Shown one piece after another: positions 33,173 to 42,544 of a stretch of DNA of 60,924 nt. Origin of the DNA: an uncultured Clostridia bacterium (GTDB lineage: Bacteria; Bacillota; Clostridia; Oscillospirales; Ruminococcaceae); the NCBI GenBank assembly GCA_947589185.1, contig CANQCK010000002.1:1-60924 (forward strand). The letters run 5' to 3'. Below the pieces are notes generated by a model. The model was not told the origin of the DNA and made no database searches. It saw nothing but the letters and a program-made list of their open reading frames with translations. Every line of letters begins with the position of its first letter. Position 1 is the first letter of the stretch. The translations under genes were made by a program, and so were the position numbers.

Positions 33173-35545
33173 GTGAATAAGGAAAAATTTTTATCAGATT
33201 TCAAAAGAAATTTGAAAGCAAATTATAAAATTCAGCCGGAAAATGCAACTCCTCAACAGATTCACGATAGTCTGTCGTCTGTAATTATGGATATGATTGC
33301 AAGCGATTGGGAGAGAAGCATTCAGGCTCACGACAACACCAGAAAAGCGTGCTACTTCTCTGCTGAATTTTTGGTCGGACGTGCTGTATTTAACAATCTT
33401 TTAAATCTTGGGATAACCGATGAGATAGAAACTGCATTAAAAGAGGCTGGCTGTTCTCTTTCATCTCTTGAGGAAATAGAAGACGCCGCTCTCGGAAACG
33501 GCGGTCTTGGCAGGCTTGCGGCTTGCTTTATGGATTCTGCCGCCACGTTGAATCTTCCATTAGACGGTTACGGAATAAGGTATAAATACGGCTTATTTAA
33601 GCAGGAAATCAAAGACGGATTTCAGACTGAAACCGCAGATGACTGGACAAGATACGGCGATCCGTGGTCAAATAGAAATGAAGCTGACGCACAGCTTGTA
33701 AAATTCAAAAACCAGACTGTAAAGGCTGTGCCTTATGATATGCCGATAATAGCTTACGGCACAAAGCATATAGGCACGCTCAGACTTTGGCAGTCAGAAC
33801 CGATAGAGGAATTCGATTTTGCACTTTTTGACAGCGGAAACTACGAGCAGGCAAGCCTTCAAAAAATATACGCTGAAGACATTTCAAGAGTATTGTATCC
33901 AAACGACAATACATACGAGGGCAAGGTATTAAGACTGAAACAGCAGTATTTCTTTTCAAGTGCGTCTATAGCCGACATAATAAAGCGTCACAAAAAGACC
34001 TATAACACGCTTCAAAACTTAGCAGACAAGGTTACGATCCAGCTAAATGACACCCACCCCGTTATATCAATTCCCGAGCTTATCAGGCAGCTGCTGAACG
34101 AGGGATTCAGCTTTGAAGAGGGATATAAAATTGCACAAAAGGTATTTAACTACACAAACCACACCATTATGGCTGAAGCATTGGAAAAGTGGAGCGTCGA
34201 GCTTATAGAAGACGTGATCCCCGATGTATTTAAAATTATTCTTTTGCTGAATGAGCAGTTTATCAAAGAGGCATATATCAGAAAACTGCCAAAAGACAAA
34301 ATAAACATTATGAAGCCTGTTATTGACGGCACTGTTCATATGGCAAATCTGGTGATTTTCTGTTCAAGCTTCACAAACGGAGTTGCAGAAATACACACGC
34401 AAATTCTCAAGGACGATGTTCTTAAAGATTGGTATAAGCTGTACCCCGAACGTTTTCAAAACAAGACAAACGGAATTACCCAGCGTCGCTGGCTTGCTCT
34501 TTGCAACAAGGAACTGAGCGAACTTATCACCGAACTTCTCGGTGATGACGGCTGGGTAACAAACTTAGACAAACTGCGGGAGCTTCTAAAATTCGCAGAT
34601 GACGATAAAGTTATTGACAGATTTATAAATATTAAAAAAGCCAAGAAAAAGGAACTTGCTGAGTTCATTAAAACACACGATGGAATTAAAATTAACCCTG
34701 ATACTATATTCGACACACAGATAAAAAGACTTCACGAATATAAACGTCAGCTTCTTAATGCTTTTTCGATTTTATATATTTATTTCGGCATAAAGGACGG
34801 AAGTATAACAGATTTTACTCCGACAACATTTATTTTCGGAGCAAAATCGGCACCGGGCTATGCAAGAGCAAAGGGTATAATCAAGTTTATTAACGAAGTG
34901 GGACGGCTTGTAAACTCAGACGGGCAGACAAAAAATCTTCTGTCGGTCGTGTTCGTTTCAAACTATAATGTTTCATACGCCGAAAAACTGGTCGCAGGAA
35001 GCGACGTCTCCGAGCAGATCTCAACGGCAGGCACAGAGGCTTCGGGAACGGGAAATATGAAGTTTATGCTGAACGGTACGGTCACTCTCGGAACTTACGA
35101 CGGTGCAAATGTAGAGATAGTAAGGGAAGCAGGGGAGGAAAACAACTACATTTTCGGAGCAAGAGTAGAGGATCTATCAAAGATAATGCCTGATTATGAT
35201 CCCCGTGAAATAAGCGAAAAGAACGAAAAAATCAGACGGGTCTTAAACACCCTTATTGACGGAACTCTTTCGGACGGTGGAACAGGTATATTCAGAGAAC
35301 TCTATTTCTCGCTTATGGACGGTGCAAGCTGGCACAGACCCGATAATTACTATCTTATCGGCGATCTTGAAAGTTATGTAAAGGCAAAGCTCTCTGTAAA
35401 CCGTGACTTTAAAAACCAAAGAGCTTTTTACAAAAAATGCTGGCTGAATATGTGCAATGCAGGTAAGTTCAGTTCAGACCGTACTATAAAAGATTACGCC
35501 GAAAATATCTGGAAAATAAAACCTATCAGCGGCTTTGAAAAATAA
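33173..35545 (+). CDS. glgP: Glycogen/maltodextrin phosphorylase
   Basis: A 790-residue GT35 enzyme that releases glucose-1-phosphate from alpha-glucans. [33 protein letters not shown] and the PLP-lysine region [26 protein letters not shown] are diagnostic. [14 protein letters not shown] and [11 protein letters not shown] are also intact. The start is GTG 33173 after AAAGGA. Operonic with malQ: malQ lengthens short dextrins, which the phosphorylase then degrades. The terminator at 35556-35587 ends the operon. Confidence 0.95.
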   Translation: [790 protein letters not shown]

Positions 35546-35555
35546 CAACACAAAA

Positions 35556-35588
35556 AGGGAGCAGATTTATTCTGCTCCCTCTATTTTT
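35556..35588. terminator. Terminator between glgP and cls
   Basis: A perfect 10-bp stem AGGGAGCAGA/TCTGCTCCCT (35556-35565, 35571-35580) is followed by CTATTTTTTA. It separates convergent glgP and the cardiolipin synthase gene. Confidence 0.85.
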
Positions 35589-35593
35589 TAATT

Positions 35594-37171
35594 CTACAGC
35601 AACGGTCCGAATATTTTCAAAACACCGCTGAAAATTTTATCGAATACATTTCGTTCATTCATATCTTTGACCGTTATTTTTGTACAATCATTTTTAATAA
35701 TATCCATTATATCTTTTTTTACATCTTTAACTATGCTGTTTTTATAGAATACAGCACCGTCCTCAAAATGAAGATACAGACTTCTGTAATCGAGATTGAC
35801 TGTTCCCACAGTAGCTACTATATCGTCAGCAACGCAATTCTTTGCATGAACAAAGCCGGGTTTGAAACGATAAAACTTAACTCCCTGATCCAAAAGCTCT
35901 TTGTAATAACAGTTTGAAATTTTCTGAACATACCATTTATCCGGGATTCCCGGAACAACTATTTTGACGTCTACGCCGCTTTTTGCCGCATAACCCAACG
36001 CAGTTGTAAGCTCGCCGTCTAAAATCAGATAAGGTGCTGTAAAGTAAATATAATCTTTTGCCTTATTAATTATATCGAGATATATCATTTTTCCCACTGA
36101 TTCATTGTCAAGCGGAGAATCGCTGTAAGGAATAACATAACCGTCGCTTTCAAAAATGTTCTGATTATACTTATGCGGAGTATAGTCTGAATAATCTGCC
36201 GATGCCGTTTCATCAAGCTCCCACATCTGAAAGAACATCATAGTAAAGCTCCATACAGCGTCGCCCTTTATCATAACTGCAGAATCCTTCCAATAACCGT
36301 ATTTGACCTTTGCATTTATATACTCATCTGCTAAATTCGTTCCGCCTGTAAACGCAGTATGACCGTCAATCACAACGATTTTTCTGTGGTCCCGGTTGTT
36401 CTGAACCGTAGTCATAAACGGCACGAATGGATTAAATACCTTGCACTTTATACCGTAAGATTTAAGAGTTTCATCATACTTTCCCGGAAGTATTGTCTGA
36501 GCACCCACTCCGTCGTATAAAAACCTTACGTCAACTCCCTCTTTGACCTTTTGCAAAAGAATTTCAAGAATTTGTTTCCACATTACTCCCTGCTCGACTA
36601 TAAAATATTCAATGAATATAAATTGCTTTGCTTGGCGAAGCTCCTGAAGAAGAACTTCAAACTGCTCCTCACCGTTTTTAAAATACTGAGCAGTTGTATT
36701 TCTATACGTCGGGAACTTACCAAAGCTTGAAATATAATGTGAAAGTCTTGCAAATGCTTTATCCTCATTTTCAAGAATATCGGCATATATTTCTTCATTC
36801 TGAGTTAAATACTTTTCAGTTTGAACAATCTTTTTCTCTACTGTCTTTTTAAAGGAATGCCTTGAAATCTGAGTTTTGATAAAAATATATACCAGTGCCA
36901 TAAATCCGGGAAATATTACAAAGGGAACAAGCCACGCTATTTTATATCCGGCATTTTCGTTAGAGCTTGCAATATAGCCCACAAGAGCAATTGCCAGAGC
37001 CGTTAATGTAAGATATATATAAATAAAATGCTCATACAAACTAAAAAAAGCAAAAAATACAAATCCAGCCTGAACAAGCAAAAGAATAACTACAGTTATC
37101 TTTCGAGAAAACAAAAAACTCAATTGTTTTCTCAAAGTTGCTTTCATAGTGTCTTTCGTTGGCTTTTTCAT
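35594..37171 (-). CDS. cls: Cardiolipin synthase (phospholipase D family)
   Basis: A 525-residue enzyme joining two phosphatidylglycerols into cardiolipin. Two or three N-terminal membrane helices (about 15-110) are followed by two PLD half-domains. HKD motif 1 is NRDHRKIVVIDGHTAFTGG (about 258-275) and motif 2 is FVHAKNCVADDIVATVGTVNLDYRS (about 435-460). AGAGGGGT precedes ATG 37171. Monocistronic, in opposite orientation to glgP. Confidence 0.92.
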   Translation of the reverse strand: MKKPTKDTMKATLRKQLSFLFSRKITVVILLLVQAGFVFFAFFSLYEHFIYIYLTLTALAIALVGYIASSNENAGYKIAWLVPFVIFPGFMALVYIFIKTQISRHSFKKTVEKKIVQTEKYLTQNEEIYADILENEDKAFARLSHYISSFGKFPTYRNTTAQYFKNGEEQFEVLLQELRQAKQFIFIEYFIVEQGVMWKQILEILLQKVKEGVDVRFLYDGVGAQTILPGKYDETLKSYGIKCKVFNPFVPFMTTVQNNRDHRKIVVIDGHTAFTGGTNLADEYINAKVKYGYWKDSAVMIKGDAVWSFTMMFFQMWELDETASADYSDYTPHKYNQNIFESDGYVIPYSDSPLDNESVGKMIYLDIINKAKDYIYFTAPYLILDGELTTALGYAAKSGVDVKIVVPGIPDKWYVQKISNCYYKELLDQGVKFYRFKPGFVHAKNCVADDIVATVGTVNLDYRSLYLHFEDGAVFYKNSIVKDVKKDIMDIIKNDCTKITVKDMNERNVFDKIFSGVLKIFGPLL

Positions 37172-37276
37172 ATGTTGTACCCCTCTTTGCTAAATCCTTG
37201 ACAAAATTATTATACCAGACTTAGAAAATTTAATCAACAAATAACTCTTAGACTAATCGGTCTAAGAGTTTTGCAG

Positions 37277-38614
37277 TTATTCAGCTTCTATATCAAGAAG
37301 TCTTTCAGCTTTTATGTCGCTGGTTTCGAGCATTGTAACACTTTTGAGTTTTCTGTTAATCGCCCTTGTACGAACGCCGACTAAATCGTCAAGCTGACGT
37401 GACGCCTTATTAAGACTGTCCTGTGCTTTGGTGATAACCTCTCCAAACTTGCCGAATTCCGTTTTGACTGCACCGAGAACCTCCCAAACCTCACTGCTTC
37501 TCTTTTGGATAGCCAGCGTTTTAAAGCCCATCTGCAAGCTGTTAAGCAATGCTGCCATAGTACTCGGCCCTGCAAGATTGACCTTATAACTGCGTTGAAG
37601 CTCCTCGACCATTCCTCTGTTTACAAGCTCGGCGTAAAGCCCTTCAAAAGGCACAAACAGAATACCAAAGTCAGTTGAATAAGGCGGACAAATATATTTC
37701 TGATTTATGTCCTTTGCCTCATTTTTAACAGTTGCAAGCAATGCTTTGACAGCAGCATTGATCTCATCCTTTGAACCGTTGTCATAAGCTTCAACAAGAT
37801 TTGTATAGCTGTCTCCCGGAAACTTGGAATCAATAGGAAGATAAACGGTCTTATCGTCGTCCGCAGGGAGCTTAACTGCAAATTCAACACGCTTTCCGCT
37901 GCCCTTCTTTATCTCAACATTCTCCTCATACTGCTCCGGTGCAAGTATCTCAGAGAGTATTGAGCCTAACTGAATCTCGCCCAGAATTCCTCTGCTCTTT
38001 ACGTTCGTCAGAACCTTTTTTAAATCGCCCACGCCTGTTGCAAGCGTCTGCATTTCTCCCACACTCTTGTAAACCTGCTGCAGATTGTCATTTACCGACT
38101 TGAACGACTGCGTTATACGCTCGTCTAAAGTTTTCTGGAGCTTTTCATCTACAACCTGACGCATTTCATCGAGCTTCTTAGAATTCTCCTCCTGAAGTGA
38201 ACCTAGCCTTTTCTCAACAGTTGTACGGATATTATCCAGCTTCTGCTCGTTCTCAACAGAGAAGGTTTTAAACCTTTCCTCCTGATGAGTCAGCGAGTAT
38301 GTAACAGACTTTTGTAAATTTTCCTGCTTATCCGACAAATTCTTGTCAAGCACAGACAGTTTATCTGCAACCGTGTTGTTCAGATCCTTTTGATTTTGAG
38401 ATACCATCTCTCCTAAGCTTTTGATAGAATCTCCTGTGGTGCGGTTGATTTCCTGCCTGAATGCAGAAAGTTCCTTTTCTATATCGCTTTTTAATTGCCG
38501 AATGTTTTCCTCACCGGCGTCAGACTGCGACTTTTTCGGTAAAATGATTACTATTGAAATCAACAAAATCACAGATATTAATGCAGATACTGCTGATAGA
38601 ATCAGTTGAAACAT
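37277..38614 (-). CDS. rmuC: DNA recombination protein RmuC
   Basis: A 445-residue protein. One N-terminal membrane helix (about 5-26) is followed by a long coiled coil (about 35-200, with many Leu heptads) and the RmuC nuclease-like domain (about 205-380, with VKSRGILGEIQLGSILSEILAPEQYEENVEIK and YLPIDSKFPGDSYTNLV). RmuC limits DNA inversions at short repeats in E. coli. AAGGAGAG precedes ATG 38614. A 55-residue membrane microprotein gene lies 70 nt upstream on the same strand, probably in one operon. Confidence 0.92.
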   Translation of the reverse strand: MFQLILSAVSALISVILLISIVIILPKKSQSDAGEENIRQLKSDIEKELSAFRQEINRTTGDSIKSLGEMVSQNQKDLNNTVADKLSVLDKNLSDKQENLQKSVTYSLTHQEERFKTFSVENEQKLDNIRTTVEKRLGSLQEENSKKLDEMRQVVDEKLQKTLDERITQSFKSVNDNLQQVYKSVGEMQTLATGVGDLKKVLTNVKSRGILGEIQLGSILSEILAPEQYEENVEIKKGSGKRVEFAVKLPADDDKTVYLPIDSKFPGDSYTNLVEAYDNGSKDEINAAVKALLATVKNEAKDINQKYICPPYSTDFGILFVPFEGLYAELVNRGMVEELQRSYKVNLAGPSTMAALLNSLQMGFKTLAIQKRSSEVWEVLGAVKTEFGKFGEVITKAQDSLNKASRQLDDLVGVRTRAINRKLKSVTMLETSDIKAERLLDIEAE

Positions 38615-38684
38615 AGCTTATCTCTCCTTGACTTTAAATACTGCAAAGTATATAATGTACTTGCAAATAAAATGTGCAGAAATT

Positions 38685-38852
38685 TTATGCGGCGTCATTG
38701 CCGTTTTTGTTAAAACCGCCGTTTGTAGTTACTGTAATTTTTCTTCGGTTCTCGTCTTCAAACGACGTATCAACTTCACACAAATAATAAACGCACCCCA
38801 TAGCCGCAATTCCCAAAACCGACAATAAAACAAACGCTAAAATACTTAACAT
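38685..38852 (-). CDS. Small single-pass membrane protein (55 aa) upstream of rmuC
   Basis: ATG 38852 follows a strong AGGAGAGG and opens a 55-codon frame. Residues 2-24 are a hydrophobic helix (MLSILAFVLLSVLGIAAMG), then a polar, acidic-to-basic tail (EVDTSFEDENRRKITV) ending Asn/Gly-rich. There is no family I recognise. It is 70 nt upstream of rmuC on the same strand, and RmuC itself has an N-terminal membrane anchor, so a functional link is possible but not shown. The opposite-strand open frame here (38628-38828) has no ribosome site. Confidence 0.65.
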   Translation of the reverse strand: MLSILAFVLLSVLGIAAMGCVYYLCEVDTSFEDENRRKITVTTNGGFNKNGNDAA

Positions 38853-39070
38853 AATAAAACCTCTCCTTTTTCATTCTTTCAGCAAAAACAAACCAAAACC
38901 AATAAGACAAACCTTTGCTGTAATTTCATTTTAACAGGCTATCAGTCCGTTTGTTTGGACAAAAAATCGTTTTTGAATAAAAAAAGATGATTTTATAAAA
39001 TAATACGCTTTACTTACTGCAATCGGCGATTATTAATTACCAACATTAGTATAACAGAAAGGGTCGAAAT

Positions 39071-39685
39071 ATGCAAGAAAATTTTAAGATAATTGAAGGC
39101 TTAAGCATTGCTGATATAAGCGAAGTAAGACCTTCTTATGCTAAGTTCAGCGACAGTGAAATACAATGTATAGTAAGTGCAGAAAGAATAAAAGCAATTT
39201 TCAAAAGGGCAGTAAAGCTTGTAAAAAAGCCTTACTTTTTTATTGAAGTGCCCTGTACAGACGCTCAGGAGTCGGAACTTTTAAACAAAGGCGAAAGCGG
39301 TGCTCATATGCAGCTTTACAATCTAGAGGTCACGCAGGAAGTGGCAAATGCAATTTTAGAACGTTACGGCGATTTACTTATAAACGACGGTGTTACTAAC
39401 TTTGGCTTTGGCTCTCTTGAGACTGAAACAGAGATCTATGCTATGCCGTTTCAAACCATTATGCTATATAACAAAAATGACACGAGTAGTTTTGAGAAAA
39501 TTCTCAAACAAGATAATATAACCGAACTTAAACCGGAAAAATTCATCACAATAGACAGTCTGCTTTCAAAGAATAACCCTGCTGACAGAGTAATGGTAGA
39601 ATTCAATGGCGAAACGGTTTTCGATGTTATTGAAAACCTGAAGGAAGTCGGTCTTACCCTTTGTGATACGATCATAGAAGGCTAA
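39071..39685 (+). CDS. Conserved hypothetical protein (204 aa)
   Basis: I do not recognise this 204-residue soluble protein. There is no signal peptide or membrane helix. Its composition is mixed alpha/beta and acidic (YFFIEVPCTDAQESELLNKGESGAHMQLYNLEV; FGFGSLETETEIYAMPFQTIMLYN). A Cys in VPCTD and a His/Met pair in GAHMQLYN are candidate functional positions. AGAAAGGGT precedes ATG 39071. It lies 27 nt before the pyrophosphatase gene on the same strand, so the two are probably cotranscribed. Confidence 0.7.
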   Translation: MQENFKIIEGLSIADISEVRPSYAKFSDSEIQCIVSAERIKAIFKRAVKLVKKPYFFIEVPCTDAQESELLNKGESGAHMQLYNLEVTQEVANAILERYGDLLINDGVTNFGFGSLETETEIYAMPFQTIMLYNKNDTSSFEKILKQDNITELKPEKFITIDSLLSKNNPADRVMVEFNGETVFDVIENLKEVGLTLCDTIIEG

Positions 39686-39712
39686 CAGTATTTTTAAGAA
39701 AGGACGCTTATT

Positions 39713-40246
39713 ATGACAAACATCTGGCATGACATTTCGCCGAAAAAAATCTCTCAGGAAAATTTTACGGCAGTTATTGAAATTTCAAAAGGCTCAAAAA
39801 TAAAATACGAGCTTGACAAGGAAACAGGTTTTTTGATGATGGACAGGATTCTGTACACATCGACCCACTATCCTGCAAACTACGGTTTTATTCCCAGAAC
39901 CTACGCTTCAGACGGAGACCCTTTAGACGTGCTTGTTTTATGTTCAGAAACGCTTCAGCCTCTTTCTCTTGTGAACTGCTTTCCGATAGGCGTTATTAAA
40001 ATGATAGACAGCGGTTCGTCAGACGAGAAAATAATCGCTATACCTTTCAATGACCCTGTGTATAACTGCTACGGCGATATTAATGAACTTCCCAAGCATA
40101 TTTTTGATGAGATGTCTCACTTCTTTTCTGTGTACAAAACCCTCGAGGGAAAGGATACCGCAATAGAGGAAATAGATGGCAAGCAAACTGCAAAGGAAGT
40201 CATTCAGAGCTGTATCGACAACTATATTGAGAGTTATTGTAAGTAG
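39713..40246 (+). CDS. ppa: Inorganic pyrophosphatase, family I
   Basis: A 177-residue soluble enzyme hydrolysing PPi to two phosphates. The family signature DGDPLDVLVL (about 62-71), with its metal-binding Asp residues, is intact. EISKGSKIKYELDKETG and HYPANYGFIPRTYASDGDP are also standard. Length is normal. AGAAAGGA precedes ATG 39713. Shares a likely transcript with the 204-residue gene upstream. Confidence 0.95.
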   Translation: MTNIWHDISPKKISQENFTAVIEISKGSKIKYELDKETGFLMMDRILYTSTHYPANYGFIPRTYASDGDPLDVLVLCSETLQPLSLVNCFPIGVIKMIDSGSSDEKIIAIPFNDPVYNCYGDINELPKHIFDEMSHFFSVYKTLEGKDTAIEEIDGKQTAKEVIQSCIDNYIESYCK

Positions 40247-40337
40247 ATAAATTCTTATGTACTATGTTATAGTATACAAATAAAGGTTATCACTTTTGTA
40301 TAAGTCTACAAAGTTGTTTAAATTACACAAAATTTCC

Positions 40338-40366
40338 TTTACTTTCTATAACTTACATAATATAAT
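40338..40366 (+). promoter_or_regulatory. Sigma-A promoter of the secreted protease gene
   Basis: TTTACT (40338-40343), a 17-nt spacer and TATAAT (40361-40366) lie about 55 nt before the protease start. Just downstream a perfect palindrome TATAGAATTCTATA occupies 40373-40386, near the expected transcription start. Confidence 0.6.
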
Positions 40367-40420
40367 GCAAATATAGAATTCTATAAAACTTAATAAATTT
40401 AACAACAAGGATGTGACATT

Positions 40421-42544
40421 ATGAAATTTAAAAAAATTTTATGTTTTACACTTGCAACAACAATAGCATTTACTGCAACATTAAGTTCATCGGCTTCAAT
40501 TTTTGCTGATGAGACTGTTTTGTCAGGCGAAAAAGAAACTTATGTTGTTTTAACCGAAACAGCAAAAAACGGTAAAGAGATTATATCTGATTATGACGGA
40601 GAGGCTCTTTACAGTAATGAAGCTGTAAGCTGTGAGCTTACTGAGCGTCAGGCTGATAAACTGGAAGACCAACCAGGTGTGCTGGCAGTTAGTGAAGATA
40701 TTATTCTTACAGGTACGGGAAAGCAAATCAAGGATAAAAAACGAATAAAAAATGAGACTCCTGAGCAATGGAACTTGGACGCTATAGGTGTTAATGAATC
40801 TGATGCGAATTCATCAGATGTTAAAATAGAAGTACTTGACAGCGGTGTTTCTTATACTGATGATATTAATATACAAAGCAGTGTGAACCTTGTTCCCGGT
40901 GAGGAAGAAGTAAGCCCAATGTTCGTGGACGCAAACGGGCACGGAACAGGTATAGCAGGACTGATTGGTGCAAAGGATAACAATGATGGAATCAAAGGAG
41001 TTTATCCGAATGCAGAGATATATTCAGTCAAAGCATTAGACGAAAATCTAAAATCACCATTGAGCAGAATAGTTGAGGGTATCTATTGGGGAATTGAAAA
41101 CGATATGGATATCATCAATATGAGCTTTGGTACAAGTGTTAATACTGACGTTCTGCACGAGGCTGTTAAAGCAGCGGCAGATGCAGGAATTATTCTAATA
41201 GCCGCAGCAGGAAATACCGAGCATCAGAACGTAAACTATCCTGCGGCGTACAATGAAGTAATAGCAGTAGGCTCGATAAATGCAGAGGGTGAGCTTGCTG
41301 AGCTTACGTCAACAGGTACACAGCTTGAATTGCTTGCTCCGGGTGAACAAGTATATACAACAGGACTGTTTTATGGTACAATAGGTGTAAGCGGAACAAG
41401 TATAGCAACAGCACAGGTAACAGGAACAGCGGCTCTGCTTAAAGCAAAGGATAAAACAAAATCCGCAGACTTTATCAGAGGACTTCTCAAAGCCTCATCA
41501 AAAGAGGTTGCGGGAACTGGTGCAAGACTTATCGACTATAATTATGCTCTTGATATTTACGATGAATATGCAAAGAACTACATAGAGGGCGAAAACATTG
41601 ACAATGGGTTTGAAAACACAGAGGAAATACCCGATTATTCCGACGATGCAGATGTAATTGTTGAGGGATTGTGGGCTTCGACAGCACATAGAGAAACTAT
41701 AGAGAATGCAGCTTATGCCGAAGGATCTTTAAGTGATTCAGATATATCATTAATTGCTAGTATTTCTAATTTGGCAGATAAACAATATGCTGCTTCTAAA
41801 GGTTATACTTGTCTGCATAGTAATTGGAATTATGTTTTAAGTCTAAAGTATTTGTATGCATTTTCAAAAAAAATTAAGAATTCAACAGCTACGACAATTA
41901 GTGCTCAAGTTGCAGAAGCGGAAAAAGCTGCACGTACAACAGCTTTAAGTGGTGCAAATAATAATTCTAGCAAAGAATTAACGTATTTTAATAATCTTGT
42001 TTCTGCTACAAGTTCTATGGTAAAATCAAAAGGAAGTGGATATGCAAAAAAACCTAAGCAAAGAAGAAATCTTGTTCTCGGATTTATATTTCATTTGCTA
42101 GGTGATTTATATGCACATAATACAGTTGTACCAACATATACGATTTCAGGTAAAACTTACAAAGAATCTAAAAGCGTTAGCTCTAAAGATGCTAACTTTG
42201 GTAAAAGCCATTTTACTAGTTCGGGGTGGACTAATCTGAAAAAAGCTATTAATGCACAAACTGCAAGTTTTACATCAGTAACAGGTTATGAGTCGAGTAA
42301 TAAAACAGCGGCGCAGTTAAGATCTTTATACGAGGATAATACGAAATTTTGTAAGGAACGATTTGCCGATGCCAAAGATGCATGTGAATTTTTTTGGGTA
42401 AATTATTCCACAGGTTTTTCATTAGCAATCATTATGCCAGTTTATGGTTTAAAGCTTCACCAATTTTATATTTGGGCATCTCGTGCGGGATATGGTAATT
42501 ATTTTTCTATAAGTGAATGGAAGAGGTATTCTAACTATGTATAA
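40421..42544 (+). CDS. Secreted subtilase fused to a predicted metal-binding helical domain
   Basis: A 707-residue exported protein. A signal peptide (about 1-29) precedes an inhibitor-like propeptide and an S8 subtilisin domain with Asp140 (VLDSGV), His174 (NGHGTG) and Ser327 (SGTSIAT), plus AAAGNT for the oxyanion hole. After an acidic linker (about 390-412) a second, mostly helical domain runs to the end. It carries TAHRET (His423), LHSNW (His466) and FHLLGDLYAH (His558, Asp562, His566). That pattern resembles zinc-dependent phospholipase C/S1-P1 nuclease folds; the assignment is tentative. The last 850 nt look AT-richer than the protease half, suggesting a swapped-in domain. The next gene starts inside its last codons. 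Confidence 0.8.
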   Translation: MKFKKILCFTLATTIAFTATLSSSASIFADETVLSGEKETYVVLTETAKNGKEIISDYDGEALYSNEAVSCELTERQADKLEDQPGVLAVSEDIILTGTGKQIKDKKRIKNETPEQWNLDAIGVNESDANSSDVKIEVLDSGVSYTDDINIQSSVNLVPGEEEVSPMFVDANGHGTGIAGLIGAKDNNDGIKGVYPNAEIYSVKALDENLKSPLSRIVEGIYWGIENDMDIINMSFGTSVNTDVLHEAVKAAADAGIILIAAAGNTEHQNVNYPAAYNEVIAVGSINAEGELAELTSTGTQLELLAPGEQVYTTGLFYGTIGVSGTSIATAQVTGTAALLKAKDKTKSADFIRGLLKASSKEVAGTGARLIDYNYALDIYDEYAKNYIEGENIDNGFENTEEIPDYSDDADVIVEGLWASTAHRETIENAAYAEGSLSDSDISLIASISNLADKQYAASKGYTCLHSNWNYVLSLKYLYAFSKKIKNSTATTISAQVAEAEKAARTTALSGANNNSSKELTYFNNLVSATSSMVKSKGSGYAKKPKQRRNLVLGFIFHLLGDLYAHNTVVPTYTISGKTYKESKSVSSKDANFGKSHFTSSGWTNLKKAINAQTASFTSVTGYESSNKTAAQLRSLYEDNTKFCKERFADAKDACEFFWVNYSTGFSLAIIMPVYGLKLHQFYIWASRAGYGNYFSISEWKRYSNYV

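Noticed and set aside
38628-38828. 66-codon + strand frame upstream of rmuC
   Set aside because: It is antisense to the better-supported 55-residue minus-strand gene and has no ribosome site.
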